The position numbers were made by a program, and so were the translations under genes. A DNA stretch of 64,000 nucleotides from Flavobacterium sp. 20NA77.7 (GTDB lineage Bacteria > Bacteroidota > Bacteroidia > Flavobacteriales > Flavobacteriaceae): the NCBI RefSeq assembly GCF_031326205.1, contig NZ_CP133721.1, forward strand, positions 2,046,001-2,110,000, given 5' to 3'. Below, in pieces: positions 1 through 9,249 of this stretch. A model generated the notes under the pieces. That model worked only from the letters and a program-made list of their open reading frames with translations. It did no database searches and was not told the DNA's origin. Position 1 is the first letter of the stretch; each line of letters starts with the position of its first letter.

Positions 1-1074
1 GAACTGAGGTGAGAATACGTTACAAGTCATCATTAACCAATATGACCACCAGTAAGGCCCTGTAGCTCTATTCAAGAAAGCATATTGTTCATACTCTACT
101 CCTGAATACCAAGCTACAAATAACTCAGTAATATATGCACAACCTACTATTGAACCTGTAATCATGATTACAATATTCATTAATTCGATATGTTGAACCG
201 TAATATAATCTTCTAAATTAGACACTTTTCTCATGATGATTAACAAGGTGTTTACCATAGCAAATCCTGAGAAAATAGCTCCAGCTACGAAATATGGAGG
301 CAAAATTGTAGTATGCCAACCCGGGATAACTGAAGTTGCGAAGTCAAATGATACAATAGTGTGAACAGAAAGTACAAGTGGCGTAGCTAAACCTGCTAAC
401 ACTAATGAAACTTCTTCAAAACGTTGCCAATCTTTAGCTCTGCCACTCCATCCAAAAGAAAGGATAGAATATACTCTCTTAGTAAATGGAGTAACGGCTC
501 TATCTCTTAACATTGCAAAATCTGGTAATAAACCTGTCCACCAGAAAACCAATGAAACAGATAAATAAGTAGAAATTGCAAATACGTCCCATAATAATGG
601 TGAGTTAAAGTTTACCCATAATGATCCAAATTGATTTGGAATTGGTAATACCCAATACCCTAACCATGGACGTCCCATGTGAATAATTGGGAATAAACCC
701 GCTTGTACTACTGAGAAAATAGTCATGGCTTCAGCAGAACGGTTAATAGCCATTCTCCATTTTTGACGGAATAATAATAATACCGCTGAGATAAGTGTTC
801 CGGCGTGACCAATACCAACCCACCAAACGAAGTTAGTAATATCCCAAGCCCAACCAATTGTTTTATTTAATCCCCATGTTCCAATTCCGGTAGAAATGGT
901 ATAAACCATACATCCTAATCCCCAAAGGAATGCAGCTAATGCAATAGTAAATACTGTCCACCATAGTTTATTAGCTCTTCCTTCTACAGGTCTAGCAACA
1001 TCAACTGTTATATCGTGATAACTTTTATCACCAATAACAAGAGGCTTTCTAATGGGTGCTTCGTAATGAGACAT
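1..1074 (-). CDS. actC: Alternative complex III integral membrane quinol-binding subunit ActC (NrfD family), 3' end beyond window
   Basis: The frame is open from an ATG at 1074 to the window edge, giving the first 358 residues and no stop. The protein begins MSHYEAPIRKPLV and continues as a multi-helix membrane protein of the NrfD/polysulfide reductase type, with Trp-rich stretches such as GWAWDITNFVWWVGIGHAG. NrfD-type subunits of alternative complex III hold the quinol site in the inner membrane and pass electrons to the iron-sulfur subunit. It follows actB by 25 bp on the same strand, in the usual act order A-B-C; the remaining act genes should lie beyond the left edge. The family is normally about 450-480 residues, so roughly 100 residues are missing. 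The family and context are clear; only the C-terminus is unseen. Confidence 0.93.
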   Translation of the reverse strand, partial: MSHYEAPIRKPLVIGDKSYHDITVDVARPVEGRANKLWWTVFTIALAAFLWGLGCMVYTISTGIGTWGLNKTIGWAWDITNFVWWVGIGHAGTLISAVLLLFRQKWRMAINRSAEAMTIFSVVQAGLFPIIHMGRPWLGYWVLPIPNQFGSLWVNFNSPLLWDVFAISTYLSVSLVFWWTGLLPDFAMLRDRAVTPFTKRVYSILSFGWSGRAKDWQRFEEVSLVLAGLATPLVLSVHTIVSFDFATSVIPGWHTTILPPYFVAGAIFSGFAMVNTLLIIMRKVSNLEDYITVQHIELMNIVIMITGSIVGCAYITELFVAWYSGVEYEQYAFLNRATGPYWWSYWLMMTCNVFSPQF

Positions 1075-1099
1075 AATCCTTTATATTGTATTTCTGTTA

Positions 1100-4000
1100 T
1101 TAAATTTCTTTATCGTTTCTTACTTTCACGTGGTAGAACACATTTGGTTTTGTTCCAATATGCTCTAACAAATGATATGATCTATCAGATTCAGCTAATT
1201 TTGCCACATCAGAAGTAGCATCATTAACGTCCCCAAAAATCATAGCTCCTGATGTACATGCTGCAGAACATGCTGTTGCAAATTCATTAGTTTCAACTGC
1301 TCTACCTTCTTTTTTAGCTTTCAAGATGGTTGCTTGAGTCATTTGAATACACATAGAACATTTTTCCATTACCCCACGAGAACGTACATTCACATCTGGA
1401 TTTAACACCATACGACCTAAATCGTCATTCATGTGGTAATTAAATTCATCATTCTTATTGTATAAGAACCAGTTAAAACGACGTACTTTATATGGACAGT
1501 TGTTAGCGCAATAACGTGTTCCAACACATCTGTTGTAAGCCATATGATTTTGACCTTGACGAGAGTGTGATGTAGCTGCTACTGGACAAACTGTTTCACA
1601 TGGTGCATGATTACAATGTTGACACATTACAGGTTGGAAAGCAACTTGTGGATTTTCTGAAGGATCTTCCATACTTGTGAAAGTAGAAATAGAGCTCATT
1701 AATCCGTCTGCTGATTCTTTTTTATCAATATCACCTGCAAAAGTTTCCTCTGAAGAATAATATCTATCAATACGTAACCAATGCATATCACGGCTTCTTC
1801 TAACTTCAGATTTACCAACAACTGGTACATTATTTTCAGCATGACATGCAATTACACACGCCCCACATCCTGTACAAGCATTTAAATCTATTGATAAATT
1901 AAAATGGTGCCCTGTTGAACGATCAAAAGAAGTCCATAAATCAACCTTAGATGCAGGCGTTTCTTTATGATCTAATGAAACAACTGGTTTTGGGTTATAT
2001 AATTCAACCTCACCCGAGTCATTTGCTTTATTGAATACAGATAAAGTAGTATCCTTGATGATATCTCCTCTACCCATTAATGTTTTTTGTAATTGAACAC
2101 AAGCAAATTCGTGTTCTCCATCTGCCAAAGTAACTGTTGCAGATTGATTTGCATTACAATTAGCATATACTGTGTAAGCATTAACACCTACTTGCATTTC
2201 TTCTTTTAATGCTTCTTTTTTACCATATCCTAAAGATAAACCGATAGTCCCTACAGCTTGACCTGGTTGAATAACTACTGGCACTTTTTCCAAAGTAGCG
2301 TTTCCTACTTTTATTGAAGTATAACTTCCGTTTAGTCCTCCATTTGCAACATTCCAGTTTTTCAACCCTAACTTTTCAGCATCAGCCTTAGAAACAGTAA
2401 CATAGTTATCCCAAGATACTCTTGTAATAGGATCTGGAAACTCTTGTAACCATGGGTTATTAGCTTGCTGCCCATCACCCATGCCTACTTTAGTATATAA
2501 TACTAAATCTAAACCTGTTGATTTTGCATTTGCTAATTTAGTAGCCGAAGCAGCATAATTTGCGCCTTGTGTAGCTACTGAACCTGCACCAAGAACAGTG
2601 AAACCATCATGTACTGCTTGATTCCATGATTTTCCTCCTAATAACGCTGGAGCAAATCCTTTTAAGAAATCATAATACGTTGTTGGATTATCTGTCCAAG
2701 TTAATAATGCTTCTTGGAATTGTTTTGTATCAAATAAAGGTCTGATGGTTGGTTGCATCAAACTATAATTAGAACGTGTTATCATAACATCGCCCCAAGA
2801 TTCTAAATAATGTGTAGCAGCAGCAGCTATTGTTGAAATTTTAGCTGTTTCGTCCTCTTTAGTAGAAAACGCAACTGATACTTTTACTTTACCTAATCCT
2901 GCAACAAACTCTTTTGCATTTGGTAAAGTATATACTGGATTTACACCACTCATAATTAATATATGAACTTTACCAGCATTCATATCTGCTACTAACTGAT
3001 TCACAGCTTTTGCATCTCCTTTTCTAACTAATTTAGCATCTGTTGGATTAAATGCTTGTGATTGCAATGCATTGTTAATGGCTAAAACCAATAATTGAGC
3101 ATCTAAATCATCTAAGCCTGTTACCACAACTCCTTTAGAAGCAGAAGCTTTTAGTTGTTGAGCTGCTTTTTCAACATCAGCATCATATTTTGCTAATTTT
3201 CCAACAGCTACATTTGAACCTGTAACCGCATTGTATAATTTTACTAAAGCTTTCTTTTGGTCTGCAATAGTTAATGGAATTCTTTTATCAGCACTTGCAC
3301 CCGCTAAAGACATATTTGCCTCAATTTGGATGTGCTTAGACATTTTCCCGTTTTTAGGAACACGTCCTTTTGCATAGCCTGCATCAAAACCTCCTCCTTG
3401 CCAATCTCCTAAGAAATCTGCACCTACAGATACAATTGTATCAGCTTTTGAGAAATCATAATTAGCTAATGCTCTGAAACCATATACTGTTTGAAAGGCA
3501 TCTAAAGCATTTGTTTCAGAAACCGCATCATACACTACATGTTTTGCATTTGTATATTTTGCCGTTAAATCACCAATTAATTTATCAGTTGAAGGACTTG
3601 ACATCGTATTGGTTAAAACCACAACAGCTCCACCATTCGCTTTTGCTTCTGATAAACTTGCTTTTACTTTAGTATGAACTTCATTCCAAGATGATTCTTT
3701 TCCTGCAATTTTTGGACCTTTAAGTCTTAAATTGTCATATAAAGACAATACGGAAGCATGCACTCTTGCATTTGCTCCAGAAACCGCACCTTGTAATTTG
3801 TTATTCTCTACTTTTATTGGACGACCTTCACGTGTTTTGATTAAAATATTTGCAAAATCAAACCCATCAGCAATAGTTGTAGCATAATAATCTGCTACAC
3901 CAGGGATAATTTCTTCTGGTTGAACTACATAAGGAATTGATTTAATTACAGGTCCTTCACAAGCAGCTAATGAAGCAGCAGCTGTACTGAATCCTACATA

Positions 4001-4171
4001 TTTTAAAAAGTCACGACGTGAAGTAGATGAATTGGTTAGATTCTCTTTATCACCTAAAAATTCATCAACTGGAATTTGTTCAACAAATTCGTTGTTTTTT
4101 AGCGTCTCAACAATAGAACTGTTTTCATTTAGTTCTTCAACACTTTTCCAGTATTTTTTGTTTGATGCCAT
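1100..4171 (-). CDS. actB: Alternative complex III iron-sulfur / molybdopterin-like subunit ActB
   Basis: 1023 residues. The N-terminus has a twin-arginine motif (SRRDFLK, residues 51-57) followed by a hydrophobic stretch and a lipobox-like LAAC with Cys71, so export and lipid anchoring are plausible. Residues from about 80 to 730 form the large molybdopterin-oxidoreductase-like domain, which lacks cofactor in known ActB proteins. The C-terminal third is a ferredoxin-like domain with several cysteine clusters: CTGCGACVIAC near 765, CQHCNHAPCETVC near 850, CVGTRYCANNC near 885, CSMC near 940 and CSAAC near 966. These would carry the chain of iron-sulfur clusters that takes electrons from quinol to the haems of ActA. 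It lies 31 bp downstream of actA and 25 bp upstream of actC, so one operon is likely. Family assignment is strong. Confidence 0.95.
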   Translation of the reverse strand: MASNKKYWKSVEELNENSSIVETLKNNEFVEQIPVDEFLGDKENLTNSSTSRRDFLKYVGFSTAAASLAACEGPVIKSIPYVVQPEEIIPGVADYYATTIADGFDFANILIKTREGRPIKVENNKLQGAVSGANARVHASVLSLYDNLRLKGPKIAGKESSWNEVHTKVKASLSEAKANGGAVVVLTNTMSSPSTDKLIGDLTAKYTNAKHVVYDAVSETNALDAFQTVYGFRALANYDFSKADTIVSVGADFLGDWQGGGFDAGYAKGRVPKNGKMSKHIQIEANMSLAGASADKRIPLTIADQKKALVKLYNAVTGSNVAVGKLAKYDADVEKAAQQLKASASKGVVVTGLDDLDAQLLVLAINNALQSQAFNPTDAKLVRKGDAKAVNQLVADMNAGKVHILIMSGVNPVYTLPNAKEFVAGLGKVKVSVAFSTKEDETAKISTIAAAATHYLESWGDVMITRSNYSLMQPTIRPLFDTKQFQEALLTWTDNPTTYYDFLKGFAPALLGGKSWNQAVHDGFTVLGAGSVATQGANYAASATKLANAKSTGLDLVLYTKVGMGDGQQANNPWLQEFPDPITRVSWDNYVTVSKADAEKLGLKNWNVANGGLNGSYTSIKVGNATLEKVPVVIQPGQAVGTIGLSLGYGKKEALKEEMQVGVNAYTVYANCNANQSATVTLADGEHEFACVQLQKTLMGRGDIIKDTTLSVFNKANDSGEVELYNPKPVVSLDHKETPASKVDLWTSFDRSTGHHFNLSIDLNACTGCGACVIACHAENNVPVVGKSEVRRSRDMHWLRIDRYYSSEETFAGDIDKKESADGLMSSISTFTSMEDPSENPQVAFQPVMCQHCNHAPCETVCPVAATSHSRQGQNHMAYNRCVGTRYCANNCPYKVRRFNWFLYNKNDEFNYHMNDDLGRMVLNPDVNVRSRGVMEKCSMCIQMTQATILKAKKEGRAVETNEFATACSAACTSGAMIFGDVNDATSDVAKLAESDRSYHLLEHIGTKPNVFYHVKVRNDKEI

Positions 4172-4202
4172 TGTATATAGATATTAGCTTCTTAAATTAA
4201 TA

Positions 4203-5540
4203 TTAATAGTGACATTTACCACATTCCAAACCACCCATGTCAGCAGCAGTTAACTTAGATTTGCCATATTTCTTCGACAATTCTGCGTGGATTTTTTCGT
4301 AATAACCATTCTCTTCAACTTTCACATTTGTTTCTCTGTGACAGTTAATACACCAACCCATAGTTAACGGTTGATCTTGTTTCATGATTTCGAAAGTTTC
4401 TACTTTACCGTGACATTTTTGACATTCAATACCACCAACAGTTACGTGTTGTGAGTGATTGAAATAAACAAAGTCTGGTAAATTATGAATTCTAACCCAT
4501 TTTACTGGTTTCGTTTTTCCTGTATATTTTTGTGTAGCTGGATCCCAACCTACAGCATCATATAATTTTTTGATTTCGCCAGTATAGAATTCTTTTGAAT
4601 AATCAACATAAGTCGAATCTTTATCTCCTTGGAATTCAGAGATGTTTTTATGGCAATTCATACACACATTTAATGAAGGAATACCTGCGTTTTTAGAAAC
4701 TCTTGCAGAAGAGTGGCAGTACTTACAATCAATACCGTTATCTCCAGCATGAATTTTATGTGAATAATGAATTGGCTGAATTGGCTCATAGCCTTGGTCT
4801 ACACCTATTTGCATGAAATAACCATACATATAGTAAGCAGAAACCAATAAGAATAAAATAGCAGACACTAAAACCAAGAATTGATTTTGAGCAAATGCTT
4901 TCCATAATGGTAGTGATTTTGGTTTTTCTTCAAACTCAATACCTTTAGCAGCTATTACATTTCTTAATAATTTATTAACCGTAATTAACATGAAGATTAA
5001 AACTGCTAGCACTAAAACTAATGCCCCTAAGATAACTGTATTTGAAAAACCTCCATCTGTTTCGCTTCCGCCAACCTCTGTCCCTGGAGTTTTTGCAACA
5101 GCAGGCTCCTCTTTCGGTTGCATAGTGTACGCGATAATATTATCAATATCAGCATTTGACAATTGAGGAAAAGCCGTCATGGCTACTTTGTTGAATTCTT
5201 CATAAACCTTAACAGCTTTTGCATCTCCAGATTTAATCAAATCAGCACTATTATGAATCCATTTGTACAACCATTCTTTGTCATACTTGTCACCAACACC
5301 TCGCAAGGCAGGACCAGTCATTTTTTGATCTAACTTATGACAAGCCGCACAATTGGTATTAAACAATTCTTTTCCTTTTGCAGGATCTCCGGCTCCAGCT
5401 GCTGGAGCTGCTGTTGCATCCGGAGCAGGTGCCGGAGCAGCTGCTGGTTCTTGTGCACTTACAGCAAAAGCGAACACAAATGTTAACGCTAACGAGAAGA
5501 AAGTTTTTGAAAACGATTTAGGGTTACCCACCTTTTTCAT
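4203..5540 (-). CDS. actA: Alternative complex III cytochrome c subunit ActA with an extra N-terminal monohaem domain
   Basis: 445 residues. A signal peptide (about residues 1-29, AVSAQ) is followed by an Ala/Pro linker and a monohaem cytochrome c domain (CAACH at 64-68, with a downstream MT.FP.L motif). Two transmembrane helices follow at about 168-188 and 221-243. The C-terminal part has five more CXXCH motifs, at 272, 293, 373, 397 and 440, the last ending one residue before the stop. This gives six covalent haem sites. With a cleaved signal peptide and two helices, both haem domains face the periplasm. Known ActA proteins are pentahaem, so the first domain looks like a fused electron-exit or entry cytochrome; I am not sure how common the fusion is in Bacteroidota. 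It is the first gene of the act operon, about 80 nt from a good promoter. Confidence 0.94.
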   Translation of the reverse strand: MKKVGNPKSFSKTFFSLALTFVFAFAVSAQEPAAAPAPAPDATAAPAAGAGDPAKGKELFNTNCAACHKLDQKMTGPALRGVGDKYDKEWLYKWIHNSADLIKSGDAKAVKVYEEFNKVAMTAFPQLSNADIDNIIAYTMQPKEEPAVAKTPGTEVGGSETDGGFSNTVILGALVLVLAVLIFMLITVNKLLRNVIAAKGIEFEEKPKSLPLWKAFAQNQFLVLVSAILFLLVSAYYMYGYFMQIGVDQGYEPIQPIHYSHKIHAGDNGIDCKYCHSSARVSKNAGIPSLNVCMNCHKNISEFQGDKDSTYVDYSKEFYTGEIKKLYDAVGWDPATQKYTGKTKPVKWVRIHNLPDFVYFNHSQHVTVGGIECQKCHGKVETFEIMKQDQPLTMGWCINCHRETNVKVEENGYYEKIHAELSKKYGKSKLTAADMGGLECGKCHY

Positions 5541-5627
5541 ATTAAAATTGATTACTAACTAATTTGGTATGATTTTCGCAATTCAAACGACTGCATTCAT
5601 TTAATCACACTTTTTTTAAAACTCGGA

Positions 5628-5656
5628 CAAAAATACAACATTAGAATAATTATCAA
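5628..5656 (-). promoter_or_regulatory. Promoter of the act operon
   Basis: On the minus strand there is TTG (5656-5654), an 18-nt spacer and TATTTTTG (5635-5628). This fits the Flavobacterium consensus TTG-N17-23-TAnnTTTG. Transcription would start near 5621, giving a leader of about 80 nt before actA. Confidence 0.65.
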
Positions 5657-5732
5657 AACCTTAAATTTATCTTAAAATGTAATTTATTTTAATTCTAAAT
5701 AAGAATAAATCATTTATTTTAAAACTTAATTA

Positions 5733-5740
5733 TATTTTTG
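5733..5740 (+). promoter_or_regulatory. -7 element of the SPOR / TonB receptor unit
   Basis: TATTTTTG, an exact TAnnTTTG match, ends 18 nt before the ATG at 5759. I see no TTG at the -33 position, so this is a partial promoter call. Confidence 0.45.
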
Positions 5741-5758
5741 TAGCAAATAGCATTCATT

Positions 5759-6151
5759 ATGAAGACATTAAAAAATAACGTTCAATTTTTACTCGTTTTA
5801 ACAACTATACTAATTTGGCAAAATATTTTTTCTATGAAGCGTTTATTTTCGTTTCAACAAGACCCAAAAGTAGAACAATTATTAGCCGAAAAACGAAAAG
5901 CAAATGCTGCTATAACGATAAATGATAAATATAAAATTCAAATTTTCTTTGGCTCTATTGAAGACTCTAAAAAAAATCTAACACAATTCAAAAAGGAGTT
6001 TAAAGACACTGATGGCACTATTGTTTTTAGTAACCCCTCCTATAAAGTTTGGGTGGGAAGTTATAAATCAAAAATAGAGGCGGAAAAAGCGTTAATTGGC
6101 ATAAAAAAGAAATTTCCTTCAGCTTTATTAATTAACCCAAATAAAAAGTAA
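5759..6151 (+). CDS. Small SPOR-domain protein
   Basis: 130 residues. A hydrophobic N-terminal segment (about 8-25) could be a signal peptide or membrane anchor. Residues about 57-127 look like a SPOR domain: a beta strand YKIQIFFG, a helix, then SYKVWVGSYKSKIEAEKAL, the second half of the family's beta-alpha-beta pattern. SPOR domains bind glycan strands of peptidoglycan that lack stem peptides, usually at division sites, so a periplasmic envelope role is likely. It starts 18 nt after a -7 box and is followed 31 bp later by a TonB receptor, so the two are probably co-transcribed. The specific function is unknown. Confidence 0.8.
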   Translation: MKTLKNNVQFLLVLTTILIWQNIFSMKRLFSFQQDPKVEQLLAEKRKANAAITINDKYKIQIFFGSIEDSKKNLTQFKKEFKDTDGTIVFSNPSYKVWVGSYKSKIEAEKALIGIKKKFPSALLINPNKK

Positions 6152-6182
6152 TTCCTATTTTACTTCACGTAAATCTTACCCT

Positions 6183-8378
6183 ATGACTAAAAATTATTTT
6201 TTGACAATTTTGCTTACATTTTTTTGTTTACAATTCTCTTTTTCTCAAAAATCTAAAGACAGTATTAAAATTCAAAATATTGAAGAGATAAAAATCAACT
6301 CTACAAAAATTAGCATTAACAAACAGCAACATCCATCGCAAATTGAAGTTATTTCTAAAGCTAAAATTGAATTTCAAAATTTTCAAACTACAGCGGACGC
6401 ATTAGGAAATTCAGGTGCTTTATTTATTCAAAAATCACAACAAGGCGGTGGAAGCCCTGTAATTAGAGGGTTTGAATCGAGTAGAGTTTTATTACTTGTT
6501 GACGGCATTAGAATGAACAATCTTATTTTTAGAGCAGGTCATTTACAAAATGTCATTACTGTTGACGAAAATTTTCTTGAAAATATTCTTATTCAATACG
6601 GCCCAACCTCAACTTTATATGGTAGCGATGCTTTAGGTGGTTCGGTAAATATGTTGACAAAAAACACGCTTTTCAATACTAATCTATCAGGTTCAATTAG
6701 TTCGAGATTTTCTTCTGCAAATACAGAAAAATCATCTTATTTTGACTTAGGATATGGCGGAAAAAACTGGACTTCATTTACTGCTTTTTCATTCAATGAT
6801 TTTGGCGACATAAAAATGGGTAAAAAGAAAAACCAACATGGCGATTTTTTTGGCGAAAGACCATACTATGTCTCAACAATTAATGGAGTCGATACTATCA
6901 TTACAAATGACAATAAATATATTCAAGTAAATTCTGGCTATAAACAATATAATTTCATGCAAAAATTGAATTATAAAACAGCTGCTGGATTTTTGCATAC
7001 CTTAAATTTTCAATATTCAACAAGTTCAAACATTCCAAGATATGACAGGCTAACTGATCCTTCCTCTTCTACTGTTCTAAAAAGTGCCGAATGGTATTAT
7101 GGGCCTCAAAAAAGAGTACTAGGAATTTATAGTATTGAAAAAGAAAACGTATTTACAAATACTGATATGAAAATTGATTTGAGTTATCAAAATGTGAAAG
7201 AAAGCAGAGTGAACAGAAATTTTGGGAACTATAACTTGCAAAACAGAATTGAAAAAGTAGCTGTATATTCTTTAGCCACAAATTTTGAAACTAAATTAAA
7301 AAACGGGAATTTATATTATGGTCTAGAAACTTATTATGACAATTTAAAATCAACGGCCTTTAAAAACAATATTAACACAGGAACTGAAACCTCTTTAGAT
7401 ACCAGATATCCAAATGGGAAAAACCATATGATGCGTTCAGATATCTATTTTTCTTATACGTCAAAAAGATACCAAAAAACCAACTGGAGTGCTGGAGCGC
7501 GTCTAGGTTATACAAGTTTAAAAAGCACAATTTCAGATAATACTTTTTTCCCCTTACCTTTTTCGGAAATAAAACAAAACAATATTACCTATAGCGGAAA
7601 TGTAGGGCTTGTGCATAATGCATCTAAAAATATTATATTAAAAACAAATTTAAGCTCTGGTTTTAGAGTACCAAATATTGATGATTTAGCAAAAATATTT
7701 GAATCTGGTGGTGGAAAAATAATTGTGCCTAATAACAATTTAGCTCCAGAAAAAACAATTACAACTGATTTAGGATTTGTACTAAAAACAGAATCGAATC
7801 GCCACTTACTTGAAGGTACTTATTTTTATACAAAAATGTATGACGCCATTGTAACTGATAAATTTACCTATGAAGGCAATAATGCAATCATTTATAACAA
7901 TACTTTAAGTGAAGTATATGCAAATCAAAACAAAGGAAAAGCCTATGTTACCGGGTTTAACTTAACTTTTAAATCCGCACTAACTTCATCGTTAACATTT
8001 GATGGAAGTTATTCGTATACGTTAGGAAGAGTAATAGAAACAACAAATAGACCTTTGGACCATATTCCGCCTTATTTTGGCCGAATTGGTTTAAATTATT
8101 CTCGCGAATGGGGAATGGTAGAAGCCTATCTCCTATTTAATGGTAAAAAAGAAATCGCAGATTACAGCACTAGTGGAGAAGACAATCCTCAATATGCTCC
8201 TTCTACTGGTATGCCGGCATGGGAAACCTATAATATAAAAGCATCTTCAAAAGAAATTTATGGCTTTAAATTTTATGCAGGGGTCGAAAATATTTTAGAT
8301 ACGCAATACCGCACATTCGCTTCTGGTATTAATGCCCCTGGAAGAAACATATATGGTGGAGCAAAATATAGTTTTTAA
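6183..8378 (+). CDS. TonB-dependent outer-membrane receptor, haem/haemoglobin-receptor type
   Basis: 731 residues with a signal peptide (about 1-21, ending FSFSQ). The plug domain (about 50-160) has the family signatures GGSPVIRGFESSRVLLLVDG and YGPTSTLYGSDALGGSVNM. The rest is a 22-stranded barrel type sequence ending in YSF, the usual aromatic C-terminus for outer-membrane assembly. There is no carboxypeptidase-like N-terminal extension, so it is not a SusC protein. The plug sequence recalls the haemoglobin/transferrin/lactoferrin receptor group and I infer an iron or haem substrate, but a vitamin or metal cannot be excluded. The partner upstream is a SPOR protein, not a haem-binding lipoprotein. 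It ends 18 bp before a bidirectional terminator. Confidence 0.88.
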   Translation: MTKNYFLTILLTFFCLQFSFSQKSKDSIKIQNIEEIKINSTKISINKQQHPSQIEVISKAKIEFQNFQTTADALGNSGALFIQKSQQGGGSPVIRGFESSRVLLLVDGIRMNNLIFRAGHLQNVITVDENFLENILIQYGPTSTLYGSDALGGSVNMLTKNTLFNTNLSGSISSRFSSANTEKSSYFDLGYGGKNWTSFTAFSFNDFGDIKMGKKKNQHGDFFGERPYYVSTINGVDTIITNDNKYIQVNSGYKQYNFMQKLNYKTAAGFLHTLNFQYSTSSNIPRYDRLTDPSSSTVLKSAEWYYGPQKRVLGIYSIEKENVFTNTDMKIDLSYQNVKESRVNRNFGNYNLQNRIEKVAVYSLATNFETKLKNGNLYYGLETYYDNLKSTAFKNNINTGTETSLDTRYPNGKNHMMRSDIYFSYTSKRYQKTNWSAGARLGYTSLKSTISDNTFFPLPFSEIKQNNITYSGNVGLVHNASKNIILKTNLSSGFRVPNIDDLAKIFESGGGKIIVPNNNLAPEKTITTDLGFVLKTESNRHLLEGTYFYTKMYDAIVTDKFTYEGNNAIIYNNTLSEVYANQNKGKAYVTGFNLTFKSALTSSLTFDGSYSYTLGRVIETTNRPLDHIPPYFGRIGLNYSREWGMVEAYLLFNGKKEIADYSTSGEDNPQYAPSTGMPAWETYNIKASSKEIYGFKFYAGVENILDTQYRTFASGINAPGRNIYGGAKYSF

Positions 8379-8395
8379 ACATCCTATATGAAAAC

Positions 8396-8433
8396 AAAAT
8401 GCGTTCTGATTTATATTCAGAACGCATTTTTTT
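8396..8433. terminator. Bidirectional intrinsic terminator
   Basis: Arms AAAATGCGTTCTGA and TCAGAACGCATTTT enclose a loop of about 7 nt, with T-runs on the 3' side of both strands. It lies between the converging TonB receptor and maleate isomerase genes and can serve both. Confidence 0.85.
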
Positions 8434-8448
8434 ATGATGTTAATTGCA

Positions 8449-9195
8449 TTAATATTTTCCACTTAATAATTCTCCTCCAATAGGTGATTTGGCTTCAATT
8501 CCTATTTTTTTCATCATTTCATACGTAGTACAAACCGCTGCTGATGTTACTGGAATTCCAGATTCGGCTTGAATTAAATCGATAGCTTCTAACGATGGCA
8601 TTTGCACACAAGCTGAAGCAACTAAAACATCTACATCTGTCAAATCCAATTGCTTGTAGATTTCCAATAAATTCATTGGGTTTTGAGCGGCTACTTCCAA
8701 ATTATCTGGAATTTCTAAAGCAATACTTTGTTTTACTTTGATACCTTGATTTTCGATATAATCCACCACCATATCGGTTAATGGTCGCATATAGGGCGTA
8801 ATAATCGAAATTTGTTTCGCACCCAAAACCTTTAATCCGTTAATTAATGCACCTGCAGAAGTTACAATAGGTGTTGGAAAATCATTAGCCACAGTTTCTT
8901 GGTGTAAATTTACTTCCGACACACAATGATAACCGCGTCCCATACTCATAATCGCTACCAAACAGGCATAACCCATCACATCTACGTGAGCATCTGACAA
9001 TTCTTGCGCACATTTTAAACTCATCGCGTCCATGGCTTCCAATTCTTCTTTGGTTACTTTTTTCATACGCATTCTACTGCTATGAAAGGTAAAGCGTTCT
9101 GGTAAAATGGTTTCTCGTGAACGAAAAATGGCTGGTATTTCGGTTTCCATCGTTACATTCGATGATGGAACTATTTGTCCTATTTTGTATTTCAT
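8449..9195 (-). CDS. Maleate cis-trans isomerase family protein (Asp/Glu racemase superfamily)
   Basis: 248 residues, a normal length for maleate isomerases. It has the two cysteines expected of the active site: Cys78 in GYACLVAIMSMG and Cys196 in ASACVQMPS, close to the Cys76/Cys194 pair known in characterised maleate isomerases. The enzyme converts maleate to fumarate without a cofactor. As the last gene of the aromatic-degradation operon it would take the C4 product of the upstream FAH-type hydrolase into the citric acid cycle. Arylmalonate decarboxylase and Asp/Glu racemase are related alternatives, but the GYACLVA motif and the pathway context favour the isomerase. It is separated from the operon core by a lipoprotein gene and a 54-bp repeat-rich spacer. 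Confidence 0.87.
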   Translation of the reverse strand: MKYKIGQIVPSSNVTMETEIPAIFRSRETILPERFTFHSSRMRMKKVTKEELEAMDAMSLKCAQELSDAHVDVMGYACLVAIMSMGRGYHCVSEVNLHQETVANDFPTPIVTSAGALINGLKVLGAKQISIITPYMRPLTDMVVDYIENQGIKVKQSIALEIPDNLEVAAQNPMNLLEIYKQLDLTDVDVLVASACVQMPSLEAIDLIQAESGIPVTSAAVCTTYEMMKKIGIEAKSPIGGELLSGKY

Positions 9196-9210
9196 TTTAA
9201 TGTTTATTTA

Positions 9211-9249
9211 ACGCAAAGACGCTAAGGTTTTCGCAAGGTTCGCAAAGTA
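9211..9249. repeat. Short direct repeats of the word CGCAAAG in an operon spacer
   Basis: CGCAAAG occurs at 9212-9218 and 9241-9247, with the variant CGCAAGG at 9232-9238 and a related GCTAAGG at 9221-9227. Similar words recur between genes in Flavobacteriaceae genomes as I recall them. They are noncoding here. Confidence 0.55.

Noticed and set aside
8449..9195. Reading the isomerase as glutamate racemase for cell-wall synthesis
   Set aside because: The GYACLVAIMSMG context and operon position fit maleate isomerases, and glutamate racemase has different flanking motifs.
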